A stretch of 64,000 bases of DNA, from positions 22,282,066-22,346,065 of the forward strand of contig NC_012872.2 of the NCBI RefSeq assembly GCF_000003195.3. The letters are read 5' to 3'. Positions 22,704 to 33,578 of this stretch are shown one piece after another. The stretch's first letter is position 1, and each line of letters begins with the position of its first letter. The notes below the pieces were generated by a model. That model saw nothing but the letters and a program-made list of their open reading frames with translations, did not search any database and was not told the DNA's origin. Source of the DNA: Sorghum bicolor (lineage: Eukaryota; Streptophyta; Magnoliopsida; Poales; Poaceae). Made by a program: the position numbers and the translations under genes.

Positions 22704-23630
22704 TCAACAAGATCTGCAATATTTATTATAGACATATGCATCGACAACCACCCTTTTAAAGTTTTTATAAATAGAAAGGAAGAGGGGGTTGGAGATCTCA
22801 AATGTGGTAAGGATGGAGAGACCAATTGATTGGTGAGATGTTTTATGTGAGCAAGGACTTGGTGAGATATTTATGAAATAACTTCCATGCTCACTGTTGT
22901 TTCTCTCATTCTCAAACTCCAAGGATGATTCTTCATGAAAATTTAAAATTCCTCTAGGATTGTCTCTCAAGTTTGTTTTATCCATCCATTCAATGGTGAT
23001 AGCACATGGATTTTTAATGCCCTCTCGCCATCGATGTTGCTCTTCTCGATCCTCCTTCTTATGTATGGGATGTCTAGAGAGATTCATAGGATTATCGGGA
23101 GGTTCAAGAGAAAGAGCATAGTAGAAATTATTAAGCTCAAGGATGGGTTGGATAGCCGAATCATGGGATTGGAATGTTTGGAAATCGGCTATTGAAACTT
23201 CCTCTCCTTATATGGGAGATGATTCCTTCTCTTTCTCTAAGATTTTTCTATGAAGACTAGTACAAGAAGGATGTCCACGAATGAAGACATACCTTCCTTT
23301 ACTAATAGATAAAGAAAGAAGGACTCTACCAAAGGTTATATGATTAAGACCAATGTGAAAATATTTAGGAAAAACATGGTCTTGTAGGGCTAGGTCTAAA
23401 CCAGAATTTATAGAAAGATTAACAGATTCCCTAGGTGTAGCTAAAAGTGCATTATCTTCTTGATTAAAAGATAGGACCTCAGCTATAGAAAAGGGTTGGT
23501 TTTGACCTATTGCAATCAACTCCGGACACAGATCATAATTAGGGGCAGGACGTGTTGACTCCCATGGTCTATGGCTGGTCTCCGAAGGTGCAAAGAATTT
23601 AATAATAGGTATGGAATTTGAGTTATCCAT
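22704..23630 (-). pseudogene. gag: Internally deleted Gag remnant of element D
   Basis: One minus frame from ATG 23628-23630 to 22704, with a TAA at 23208-23210. The first 45 residues (PWESTRPAPNYDLCPELIAI) match the Gag N-terminus of element E (PWESSQPIQTSQYKLSSRLIAM). The next residues jump to the capsid C-terminal region (AEVLSFNQEDNALL against LEVLSFKQKDNETL of E; SGLDLALQDHV against SGPNLNLEDPV). The central capsid, about 80 residues in E (FSGKEDENPY to the FYSLDRIADL segment), is missing. The C-terminal part after the TAA is not recognisable. A truncated gag kept near the PBS may have been retained for packaging signals rather than protein; that is inference. Confidence 0.65.
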
Positions 23631-23719
23631 AAAGATAAAAAAAGATAAAAGAATAAAAGTATAAAAGTATAATACAAGATAATAGCAAGATTCAAAGTTA
23701 TCTCAGCAAACCGTCTTTC

Positions 23720-23737
23720 TCCCTGGCAACGGCGCCA
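23720..23737 (-). other. Primer binding site of element D (tRNA-Asp type)
   Basis: Minus strand TGGCGCCGTTGCCAGGGA, one mismatch from the 18-nt tRNA-Asp complement, 8 nt inside the 5' LTR. Confidence 0.85.
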
Positions 23738-23745
23738 GAAATGCT

Positions 23746-25126
23746 TGTTGATATTTTGTAACGCAATAAGGAAATGATCCGCAAGCGCACGGATATCGGT
23801 GAGCATTTCACCCGGGAGGTTATCCAGAGTTATCGTATTTATATTTTTACCACTGGGAGAAAGGGTGCATCTGACTAACCAAATCTATTGCTACTATCTC
23901 TTTAGGCTACAAAGAATGTTTCTCGATGTGAGTGATGTATAGAGAAGACTACAACCGTAGTCTCGTTCTAACCTTGGTAAGGATGATCTACTGTTCTATT
24001 GGGGAGGCTCAAGGAATCTAGACAACACAAAGGATGTTCGACCCGCACCTATAAACCTACCTGTCCTGCTAACGAGATGTGATCTGCAAAGGTAACTCGG
24101 AAATGTCACGTTCCTCGCTACTACCACGGTCCAGCTAGTCACGGGATATCTATGAGTACCCTAGCCTAAACACCATGTATACGCTAACAAGTGATTACTC
24201 TAATACTCAACCGGAAGAGGATTAAAGTAAACTCATAAACCAAAGAACAATAAAACAAGAACTTACTAGAATTAGAATTCGAATTACTGAAGAATCTTAG
24301 AAGCAAGCCTCGGGTTAGGAGACTTGATCCCGCAGGTACAACTCGGAGTAGACACCGACAGGCCGGCCCTCCTCCGATCCACACCTTCACTCTATCTCTC
24401 TCAATCTAGTAGAAACTAGAAGATCTGTTTCTACTTTACATTGGTTGCTAAGCCTAAAAAGAAATATTATTTAGAGAAGAGGTTTTCCTTCGAGGGCACC
24501 CCTCAATCTCTATGATAATTTCTTGTCCTCCTCCAGGGGCCAGGGGCCTTGCTTATATAGTCCTCCTCCTCTGTGCGTTTTTGGTTCAGCAGGCGATGTG
24601 GTACTAAACTTTGCACCCTATCTCATTAAAATGCACATAGGCCTTAATGGACCAAAATCTGATTTGGGCCCAATTAATCCCGGAGCTCTTTTATGTGGAG
24701 TCCTTCTTTTATTAATATCTCTAGATTCCGAACTCCAAATATAGCAAATAATATATGCATTTCGATCAGCTCGACGAGATCTTTGCAATGGTGGACTCCA
24801 TTCTGTGATTGGTGGAAACACCTGGGCGGGCGCCCAAGGGGGGTGGGCGGGCGCCCTGCCCCCGGGCCCGTTTGCCTTCTCGTTTGTTCCCGTGCCTTCT
24901 GGAGTCTTCTAGATGATAGAAAATTGTGCGGCACATTAATATCTCTATGTAATCCCGACGTGTGGGCCTTTCTTCCATATTTCCTGATAACCCCCTGCAG
25001 AAATAGACAAACACCAAAACTCGTGGAATTCTGTCAGATAAAACCCTAAGTCTAGGTGTTGGTTGCATTTGGATCCTTTTCTTTATTTATTTGATGATTA
25101 TATTTGGTACTTAAGGACCGTCAACA
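23746..25126 (-). repeat. 5' LTR of element D (1381 bp)
   Basis: Same length as the left copy. Joined to the PBS on the left and to TSD CTTCT on the right. Confidence 0.9.
24552..24560 (-). promoter_or_regulatory. TATA box in 5' LTR of element D
   Basis: Minus strand CTATATAAG. The surrounding GAGGACTATATAAGCAAGG block is almost identical in the LTRs of elements E and H. GC boxes (GGGCGGGCGCCC) lie upstream at about 24825-24857. Confidence 0.65.
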
Positions 25127-25131
25127 CTTCT
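25127..25131. repeat. Target site duplication CTTCT, right side of element D
   Basis: Partner of 16926-16930. Confidence 0.9.
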
Positions 25132-25485
25132 CATGGGGCTTATTGCTTTTCCAAGTTCTTGGGTGGTTGCAAGATAGAATGGTTGTAACAGACTCACCAT
25201 TCATTCATCCTTTGATAGACCATCAATCCGGAGGTTTTATAATTTATTGCAAAATAAATAAGTTCCTCGAATTATTCTCTCGATCGCTCAACGTGTATGA
25301 AATCCTCACCAAAGGCATTTGTGTTTGCCTTTAAGACCTACCACTAAGGCTGAGAATGGAGCTTTGGGAAGGTATAAAGGTGGGCATACTTATGGCACTT
25401 GTGTTGCCAAGTCAAAGCCCGGACCATGAAGAGATACAAGTCATACACCTTGATTGAGATGTGCAAGTGTGTGGAATTTTTGGTG

Positions 25486-25490
25486 GTAGT
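25486..25490. repeat. Target site duplication GTAGT, left side of element E
   Basis: GTAGT recurs at 34814-34818. Confidence 0.92.
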
Positions 25491-26724
25491 TGTTGACGGT
25501 TCTTAAGTATCAATTTTAATTATCAAATAAACAAGAGAAAGGACCAATATGCAACCATCACCTAGAATTTGGGTTTGATCTGACAGAATTCCACGAGTTT
25601 TGTTGTTTATCTGTTTCTGCAGGTGGTTATCAGGAAATAAGGAAGAAAGGCTCACATGTCGGGATTACATAGAGATATCAACGCATCGCGTAATTTTTCA
25701 TCATCTAGAAGACTCCAGAAGCCACGAGACCGAAGCAGAGGCGAAACTGGGCCAGGCCCAGGGCGCCCGCCCTGGTAGCCTGGGCGCCGGCCCCCCTGTT
25801 GGAGCCAAATCAGGACTCTTTCGCTCGGGATATACCACCGACCTATTGGATCAAGAAAAACATAGTACCACCTCGCCTATCGACCCAAAAATGCATAGAA
25901 GGGGAGGACTATATAAGCAAGGCCCCCTGGCCCCTGGAGAAGACATGAAGAAATTATCATAGAGACTGAGGGGTGCCCTCGAAGGAAAACCTCTTCTCTA
26001 ATTAATATTTCTTTTTAGGCTTAGCAACCAATGTAAGGTAGAAATAGATCTTCTAGTTTCTACTAGATTGAGAGAGATAGAGTGGAGGTGTAGATTGGAG
26101 GAAGCCCGGCCTGTCGGTGTCTACTCCACGCTTGTACCTGCGGGATCAAGTTCTCCTAACCCGAAGCTTGCTCCTAGGATTCTTCAGTAATTCGACTTCT
26201 AAATTCTTGTAAGTTCTTGTTTTATTGTTCTTATGGTTTATGAGTTTACTTTAATCTCTTCGCGTAGAGTTTAGAGTAATCATTGTTGGCGTAAACGTGG
26301 TGTTTAGGCTGGGGTACTCATAGATATTCCCTGACTAGCTGGACCGTGGTAGTAGTGAGGAACGTGACAATTCCGAGCTACCTTTGTAGATCACATCTCG
26401 TTAGCAGGAAGGATAGGGTTTATAGGTGTGGGTTGAACATCCTTTGTGGTGTCTAGATTCCATTAGCCTCCCCATTAGAACAGTAGATCATCCTTACCAA
26501 AGTTAGAAGGAGACTACGGTTGCAGTCTTCTCTATTTATCACTCACATCGAAAGACATTCTTTGTGCCTAAAGGTTAGTAGTAATAGACCGGTTAGTCAG
26601 ATGCACTCTTTCTCCTAGTGGTAAAAATATAAATACGATAACTCTGGATAACCTCCCGGGTGAAGTGCTCACCGATATCGTGCGCTTGCGGATCAATTCC
26701 TTATTGCGTTCCCAAATATCAACA
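25491..26724 (+). repeat. 5' LTR of element E
   Basis: TGTTGACGG...ATATCAACA. Contains GC boxes (GGGCGCCCGCCCTGG, 25761-25775) about 145 bp upstream of the TATA box. Confidence 0.93.
25910..25916 (+). promoter_or_regulatory. TATA box in 5' LTR of element E
   Basis: TATATAA in the block GGAGGACTATATAAGCAAGG; the transcript would start roughly 30 bp downstream. Confidence 0.7.
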
Positions 26725-26732
26725 AGCATTTC

Positions 26733-26750
26733 TAGCGCCGTTGCCGGGGA
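26733..26750 (+). other. Primer binding site of element E (tRNA-Asp type)
   Basis: TAGCGCCGTTGCCGGGGA, one mismatch (position 2) from the tRNA-Asp complement, 8 nt from the LTR. Confidence 0.88.
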
Positions 26751-26853
26751 GAAAGACGGTTGCTGAGATAACCTGTGTCTTGCTACTAGCTTGTATCTAT
26801 ACTTTTATCTTTTCTTGTCTTTTATATCCTTTATTTATTTTCTTTATTCTTAC

Positions 26854-29800
26854 CTTATGGAAAACCAAAATTCTAAATCGATCCATGAGTCTGCAATCCC
26901 TTTAGCAACTGACCTTTTACCATGGGAATCATCACAGCCTATCCAAACATCCCAGTATAAGTTAAGTTCTAGGTTGATTGCCATGATTCAAAACCTATCT
27001 TTTTCGGGAAAGGAAGACGAAAACCCTTACCTTCATATTAGAGATTTTGAGCAAACATGTGATTGTCTTCGCATTGAAGGCATTTCTAATAAGACTTTAC
27101 GTTGGAAGCTTTTTTCTCTAAGGGGAGAAGCTAGACAATGGTATAGTCAGAAGGTAAGTCAACAACAAGGTGAATGGGGAGTTTTACGAGCCAACTTTTG
27201 TCTAGATTTCTATTCCCTTGACCGTATAGCCGACCTTAGACTCGAAGTCCTATCTTTTAAACAAAAAGATAATGAAACTTTGGGAAAATCCTGGAAACGT
27301 TTTTCTGATCTTTTAGAATCTGGTCCAAACCTTAATCTTGAAGACCCTGTTCTTTTATTTCACTTTTTTTGAGGTCTTCAGAAAAATCACAAACAAATGC
27401 TTCACACAATGTCTAGAGGTTCTTTCTTTTGCATCCCTGCTGATGAAGCTAGAGTGATCCTAGATAGAATCCTAGAAGCTGAGATGGATAATACCCTTCA
27501 TGATGAAACCTACGAAGCCGAAGTAGACACTCTGCCAAATTCTTCATCTACTTTAGCTATCCCAAGTTCTGAGCCACAAGAGGAAGAAATTCCACTACCG
27601 GACTTCATGCTGGATATAGAATCCGATCTTTTTGCCGATTTTGGAAATATTTCAAACTACCATTCTATTGACAAACCCCAAAATGGCCAGTTTAGCATTT
27701 ATTTACCAAGTGAATATCAATTGAGAGAGCTTATCTCAGTAATGAGTAGCGAATGGTTGGAGGAATCAGAGCTTTCCTCTGATGTGATCCATTTGGACAC
27801 ACCCTCTATAACTATGCGCTGTGCTTATAATTCTGATCGATTTAATGCTCTCTATAATCCTGTTGTGGGGATCAACATTATGTCTGAATCCTTTGCACTT
27901 AAACTATTTAAAAATCTTATCTTAACCCCCACAACAAAGGTCATAAAGGAATCTTCGGGACGATTAGTCCCCAGCCTTGGAATTATTAATGTCCTACCTC
28001 TCACGGTAGAAGGCTCCATGGTTCATTTGAACTTCTATATCTTTGATACATGGGACTTCGACCTGTTGATAGGACAACCTTTTAGAAGACTCCTTTATGA
28101 AGGTCATACTGGAAAGCTACACATTTCTTTTGGAAAAACCTTTAAATTCCCAATAATAATTTCACACTCCTTAAACAATAAGGCCGAGTCATATCTTTTG
28201 CCTGATCCTATGGAGGAAGTAAAGGCTGCATCTCTAGAGCTTTTAGATGAACCAGACTTAGAAAACGAAACTCCTTTCTTCACTGAAGAAGAAGACGAAC
28301 CTTCTGAGCCTGAACCCTTAGATGAGTTTGCAGAAACACCTAGACCTCCCATAGAGCTTAAAACTTTACCACCCGGTCTTACCTATGCTTTCCTAAACAA
28401 TCCAGAGTTCCCTGTGATCATTAGCGATAAACTCACCCAGGATCAAACTCTACGATTAATGACCATCCTTGAGAAACATCACTCGGTTTTTGGCTATTCA
28501 CTTCAAGATCTTACAGGAATCAGTCCTATGATTTGTACACATCGTATTCCAACAGATCCTTCTGTTACACCCTCTCGAGAACCCCAACGTAGACTTAACA
28601 ACACTATGAGAGAGGTAGTTAAAAAGGAAGTTATAAAGTTGCTGCATGCAGGGATTATATATCCTGTGCCGCACAGTGAGTGGGTGAGCCCAGTACAAGT
28701 TGTGCCCAAAAAGGGAGGCATGACAGTTATTATGAATGAAAAGAATGAGCTAATTCCGCAACGCACCATCACAGGATGGCGGATGTGCATAGACTACAGA
28801 AAACTAAATAAAGCCACGAGAAAGGATCACTTTCCTTTACCTTTTATAGATGAGATGCTAGAGCGGTTAGCAAACCATTCGTTCTTTTGTTTTTTAGATG
28901 GATATTCAGGGTATCATCAAATCCCGATCCATCCCGATGATCAAAGCAAAACCACTTTTACATGCCCTTATGGAACTTATGCTTATCGTAGAATGTCTTT
29001 CGGGTTATGTAATGCACCAGCTTCTTTTCAAAGATGCATGATGTCTATATTTTCTGATATGATTGAAGAGATTATGGAAGTTTTCATGGATGATTTCTTT
29101 GTTTATGGAAAAACTTTTGATAGTTGTGTTGAAAACTTAGACAAGGTTTTGCAAAGATGTGAAGAAAAGCACTTAATCCTTAATTGGGAAAAATGTCATT
29201 TTATGGTTAGGGAAGGAATAGTGCTGGGACACTTAGTGTCTGAAAGAGGTATTGAGGTAGACAAAGCTAAAATTGAAGTAATTGAACAACTACCTCCACC
29301 TGTGAACATAAAAGGAATTCGAAGCTTTCTTGGCCATGCTGGTTTTTATCGTAGATTCATAAAAGATTTTTCATTTATTGCTAGACCACTTACTCTTTTG
29401 CTAGCCAAGTCTGCTCCTTTCGAATTTGATGATGCATGTCTAACATCTTTCAATTTATTAAAGAAAGCACTCATCTCTGCACCAATCATTCAACCCCCTG
29501 ATTGGTCGTTGCCTTTTGAAATTATGTGTGATGCTAGTGATTATGCTGTGGGGGCAGTATTGGGACAAACTAAAAATAAAAAGCATCATGCAATTGCTTA
29601 TGCCAGTAAAACTCTGACAGGAGCTCAACTTAATTATGCAACCACTGAAAAAGAGCTTCTGGCTGTTGTCTTTGCCATTGATAAATTTAGATCTTATTTA
29701 GTTGGAGCTAAAATAATTGTTTACACTGATCATGCTGCAAAATATTTGCTCACTAAAAAAGATGCTAAACCTCGCCTGATTAGATGGATCTTATTACTCC

Positions 29801-31239
29801 AAGAATTTGACTTAGAAATAAAAGATAAAAATGGAGTAGAAAATTCTGTTGCTGATCACTTGTCTAGAATGTATTTTAAGAGTCCACAGGAAACCCCCAT
29901 CAATGATTCACTCCGGGACGACATGCTCTACGGGATTAACAGGTCTGACCCCTGGTATGCAGATATTGTTAATTTTATGGTTTCAGGGTATGTACCACCA
30001 GGAGCAAACAAGAAGAAGCTTCTTCAAGAAAGTCGTTCACATATATGGGATGAGCCATACCTCTTCCGAGTATGCTCTGATGGCTTACTCAGGAGATGTG
30101 TGACCACTGAGGAAGGATGGAAGATCATCGACAGATGTCATTCATCACCATATGGAGGTCACTATGGAGCATTCTGTACGCATTCAAAGATCTGGCAGTG
30201 TGGATTCTATTGGCCTACAATGTATGAAGACACGAAGCAATATATTAGAAGATGTGGGCCATGTCAAAGGCACGGAAACATAAATACAAGGGATGCAATG
30301 CCACTCACCAACAACCTTCAGATTGAGATCTTTGATGTCTGGGGAATAGACTACATGGGTCCATTTCCTCCATCAAAGAAGTGTGAGTACATCTTGGTGG
30401 CAGTTGACTATGTCTCCAAGTGGGTAGAGGCATTACCTTGCAAGCATGCCGACAACGTTAGTTCAAAGAGGATGTTTGAAAAAATTATATTTCCAAGATT
30501 TGGAGTCCCCAGAGTAGTGATAAGTGATGGAGGAGCACACTTCATCGACAAACGCTTCAAGCAATATCTATCAAGACATGGAATCCGTCACAACGTCGCT
30601 ACCCCTTATCATCCTCAGACAAGTGGCCAAGCAGGGACTTCCAACAAACAAATCAAGAATATTCTTCAGAAGACAGTAAATGAAATGGGAATGGCGTGGA
30701 AAGACAAGTTACCCGATGCACTCTGGGCATACCGGACAGCATACAAGACCCCAATTGGAATGTCTCCATACCAATTGGTGTACGGGAAGACTTGCCATCT
30801 ACCTGTTGAACTAGAGTTCAAAGCACACTGGGCCATAAAGAGATGGAATATGGACCTGGATGTTGCTGAAGATTATAGAAGAATGCAACTATCAGAATTG
30901 GAAGAATGGCGAGAGAAGGCATATCACAATTCAAAAATCTACAAAGAAAGAGTCAAAAGGTGGCATGACAAGAGAATCAAGAAGAAGGAGTTCACACCCG
31001 GAGATAAGGTATTACTTTTTAATTCCAGGGTGAAGCTTTTCGGGCATGGAAAACTCCGGAGCAAATGGGAAGGACCATTCAAGGTAATCAATTCATCATC
31101 CCACGGAGCTATCACACTTCAAAATAGAGAAGGTACGTTATTCAAGGTAAATGGTCAACGTCTTAAATTATTTTTAGAGCCCAATGAGGAATTTGAAGAA
31201 ATAGACGTAGTCCATTTTTACCTTCCCATGGAGAATTAG
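26854..31239 (+). pseudogene. gag-pol: Gag-Pol polyprotein of element E with in-frame TGA and altered active sites
   Basis: Start at ATG 26854 (MENQNSKS). Capsid region to 27369, then TGA at 27370-27372; the same frame continues from 27373 to TAG/stop at 31237-31239 (about 1290 further codons). Order: Gag C-terminus, acidic linker, retropepsin-like block with [12 protein letters not shown] (Asn for catalytic Asp) and LLIGQPF, RT ([19 protein letters not shown], around 28890-29110), RNase H ([13 protein letters not shown]), integrase HHCC finger (near 30137-30270) and core. Integrase Asp residues are present in WGIDYMGP and ISDGGAHF, but the Glu 35 residues further is Gly (GGG 30634-30636). 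FMDD in place of YMDD is usual for this group. No zinc knuckle is seen. Ends with a GPFKV tail and no chromodomain. Confidence 0.9.
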
Positions 31240-31643
31240 AGCCCGACACTTTTGGTCTGATGGTTTTGGGTCATATATATATTTTTCTAAATAATTTCGC
31301 ATCTAGAAACACGCTCGGAGAAGTGGGCCCACAGAGGGGCCAGAGAGAGGGCAGGCGCCCAGGTCAAGTGGGCGGGCGCCCAGCCCCTGTTCCCTCTCGG
31401 TCCCGACTTTCTCTGTTATGGAAAATGCACTTAGGGTGATCCGAATAATCCCTCGGATGGAAAGTTTTGCACGCACATCGACGGGAGCAACCCGAAGAAC
31501 CCATAGAGGCACCCTTTTGACCCCTATATAAACAGACCCCTGACCTCAGTTTTCAAACACCAAGCCACCGAGCTTTCTCTCCTTCAATTAGAGCTTGATT
31601 AGCTCTCCTTCAATTAAAATTTTATTAGTTCCTTGCTACTCCA
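31240..31643 (+). promoter_or_regulatory. Internal promoter-like region of element E
   Basis: Between pol and the downstream ORF are GC boxes (GCAGGCGCCCAGG and GTGGGCGGGCGCCCAGCCCC, about 31352-31386) followed about 145 bp later by TATATAAA (31525-31532) and a CT-rich leader. The arrangement mirrors the GC box-TATA spacing of the element's own LTR (25761 and 25910). Confidence 0.55.
31525..31532 (+). promoter_or_regulatory. Internal TATA box of element E
   Basis: TATATAAA, 112 bp before the start codon at 31644. Confidence 0.6.
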
Positions 31644-32273
31644 ATGGCCGAGAAGTACCACGATGATTGGGAAGTCGTCCCCTTCAACCTCAACATGGAG
31701 CCTGTGGAAGACCCCGATGTCCGTGCTCTCGTCCCGGCCAACACAGAGCGTCAGCTAGAAGCCATGCCATTACGCCAACGCAGCTCCGCCCAATCTTACC
31801 ATGCTCAACCAGTTCTCACCGCACCACCACAACCCCTACTCCTTAAAGGATCATCATCCAAGACGAAGACCACTATCAAGGTGCCAATCGGCACAAGGAT
31901 CCTTCCACCTAGACCCAATGAGAGGGTCGTTGGAGTCAAGACCAACCGAAGCGGCGAGATCAACAGCGTACGCTACACTACGGAGGAGGAAAGGCCTTAC
32001 TTTGAACGGATTAGAGCAGCCAAAGTCCGTTTCATCCCTCCAAAGGCAGCCCCGAAGCACTCTCTCAATGCTTTTGAGACACCTCCCAAGCGTCGCAAGA
32101 CTATAATGTATATTGATGAGGAAGTTCGCAGGCTAGATAGAGTTATCATAGACCTCCAGTCCTCGATTAATTCCCTTACTAGGCAGCTCTCTAACCACAA
32201 CACTATTATACTAGGCCTTAGGCAGGATCTTGCCAGTGCCAACAAGAAGATCAAGGAATTAGAGCGCCGCTAA
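31644..32273 (+). CDS. Downstream ORF of element E, basic protein with C-terminal coiled coil, function unknown
   Basis: An intact 209-codon ORF at the position where Athila elements carry an env-like gene. I see no signal peptide or transmembrane segment, so it does not look like an envelope protein. The N-terminus is acidic (MAEKYHDDWEVVPFNLNMEP). The middle is basic, with a nuclear-signal-like PPKRRKT (about residues 148-154). Residues about 157-209 form heptads (EEVRRLDRVIIDLQSSINSL; LRQDLASANKKIKELERR) expected to be a coiled coil. A TATA box lies 112 bp upstream and AATAAA 134 bp downstream, so it may be its own transcription unit. The ORF is undamaged although gag-pol is broken. I do not recognise the family with certainty. 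Confidence 0.7.
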   Translation: MAEKYHDDWEVVPFNLNMEPVEDPDVRALVPANTERQLEAMPLRQRSSAQSYHAQPVLTAPPQPLLLKGSSSKTKTTIKVPIGTRILPPRPNERVVGVKTNRSGEINSVRYTTEEERPYFERIRAAKVRFIPPKAAPKHSLNAFETPPKRRKTIMYIDEEVRRLDRVIIDLQSSINSLTRQLSNHNTIILGLRQDLASANKKIKELERR

Positions 32274-32406
32274 GTTATCTAGATTAGACCTTGAGGCAAT
32301 GCATCTTAGTTATTTATCTTTAAATTCGGTTTAAGTTTGCTATTATCATCAGTTTACTATTATTATCAGTTTGCTATCAGTCTTTTGTACTAAATGCCTC
32401 AAGATC

Positions 32407-32412
32407 AATAAA
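32407..32412 (+). terminator. Polyadenylation signal after the downstream ORF of element E
   Basis: AATAAA, immediately followed by an (ATT)n tract. Confidence 0.5.
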
Positions 32413-32413
32413 G

Positions 32414-32435
32414 AGTATTATTATTATTATTATTA
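32414..32435. repeat. (ATT)n microsatellite
   Basis: About seven TTA/ATT units next to the AATAAA signal; the position suggests a replication-slippage or poly(A)-linked tract. Confidence 0.8.
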
Positions 32436-33538
32436 TGTCTTGTGTGTCTCTACTTTATTTTTGTGCAAGAAAGCAGAAAACAAGTATGAGGGAGATCCCT
32501 CGACATGCTAAACACACTCCGACTACACCACTCCTCAATTCAGGTACACACTTTGCACACTTTACTTTACACATACATTTATTCCGGATTATGCAGATTA
32601 CTGTTTCCGACATGATAAAATAAAAGGATTAAAATATTTCTAATCATGATTAATCTCAATCTGTGATATTTCCTAAAAACTTGCAATTATTATAAAATTA
32701 TTTTAAAACCCTGTGTTACTTAAGTCAATTGGAATATGTGATGATAGAGTATGAGTTTCTTATTCTTGATATCATTGTTGCTTGGAGAATTTATTTCAAA
32801 ATATTCAAATTTCTAGCTACCATCCTCAGTGTTTTATATGCCTGATAAAACTGAAAATATTAATTATGATTATAAAAGCTATCTGCTCTGTATTGAGTTT
32901 GTTCAAAATGAGTTAGACCCTTGTTGAGAGATTTATCATGCTCCTAAGATCAAGACATTATTTCAGTAAGATTCACTCTTCCGAAGTATTATTGCATTAG
33001 AGGCATGGGCTATGCAAAAATAGAAATATTTCGAGGAAATAAAAAGGAGCAAGTGCTCGACAACCTCGCAGAAAAATGGACAAGTGTCCGGCAGTAGAAT
33101 TAGGGGTACCTCGGTATCCACTTAAAAAAATGATAGCACATGGTCCCTCTAATAAGCAATATGCCAGCAAGAGTTGACAAAGTTTTTAATTTCCAAAGTC
33201 TTTGATCTAAGAGTATGACATTCCCCTCCTCGGATCCCGTTTTGATCAGGCAATAAATGTAAAGTAAGTATGCTTGAGAATTCTTGCAAAATAAAACAGC
33301 CTCAGTGAGATATATATAAAAGATAATGAGTGATCTGAGAGAACCTATGAGGATAAAAAGGTATGCTAACTCTCTTTCAAAAATATACAAAAGCTCCAAG
33401 TGGCAGGATTGAGAAGAAAGGATCTTTACTCTTAACCATATACATCCCTGACTATGGTACACAGTGAATTTTTAACACCTTGCAATTATAAAGAGAATGC
33501 TTTAAAATGTTTACCCCAGATATTTTTCTTAACCATCG
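32436..33538. other. Non-coding 3' interior of element E
   Basis: AT-rich; I see no supported gene. It precedes the PPT-side hairpin. Parts (for example 33030-33115) resemble the inverse of 19020-19100 in element D, including the CGGCAGTAGAATTAGGGGTAC-type string. Confidence 0.45.
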
Positions 33539-33559
33539 TTTTCTCGAGGATGAGTAAAA
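33539..33559 (+). other. Hairpin next to the PPT of element E
   Basis: TTTTCTC and GAGTAAAA flank a 6-nt loop (GAGGAT) with one bulged T; it corresponds to the hairpins at 16782 and 18330. Confidence 0.5.
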
Positions 33560-33578
33560 GCCTAAGTATGGGGGTATT
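33560..33578 (+). other. Polypurine tract region of element E
   Basis: GCCTAAGTATGGGGGTATT directly precedes the 3' LTR. Confidence 0.65.

Larger units (their letters stand above)
16931..25126 (-). mobile_element. Element D: complete non-autonomous Athila-type element
   Basis: Two LTRs of exactly 1381 bp (16931-18311 and 23746-25126), differing at about 29 positions by eye (about 2.1%), flank a 5.4-kb interior. A CTTCT target duplication is present on both sides. PBS (23720-23737) beside the right LTR gives minus orientation; PPT is at 18312-18325. The interior encodes a gag remnant with a large internal deletion (22704-23630) and a protease-containing ORF (20459-21358); no RT, RNase H or integrase was found. 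Cis signals are intact, so it most likely moved using proteins from an autonomous relative. Confidence 0.9.
25127..25490 (-). other. Interior of element C between D and E
   Basis: Non-coding DNA of element C. It resembles the equivalent region of element D around 18465 onwards (CATGGGGCTTRT), which supports the join across D. Confidence 0.55.

Noticed and set aside
26854..27372. Gag of element E as a separate protein ended by a real stop
   Set aside because: The TGA falls inside a conserved capsid segment and the same frame continues with the expected sequence, so it is a nonsense mutation.
31644..32273. Downstream ORF of element E as an envelope gene
   Set aside because: No signal peptide, transmembrane segment or cysteine pattern; the sequence is hydrophilic and ends in a coiled coil.
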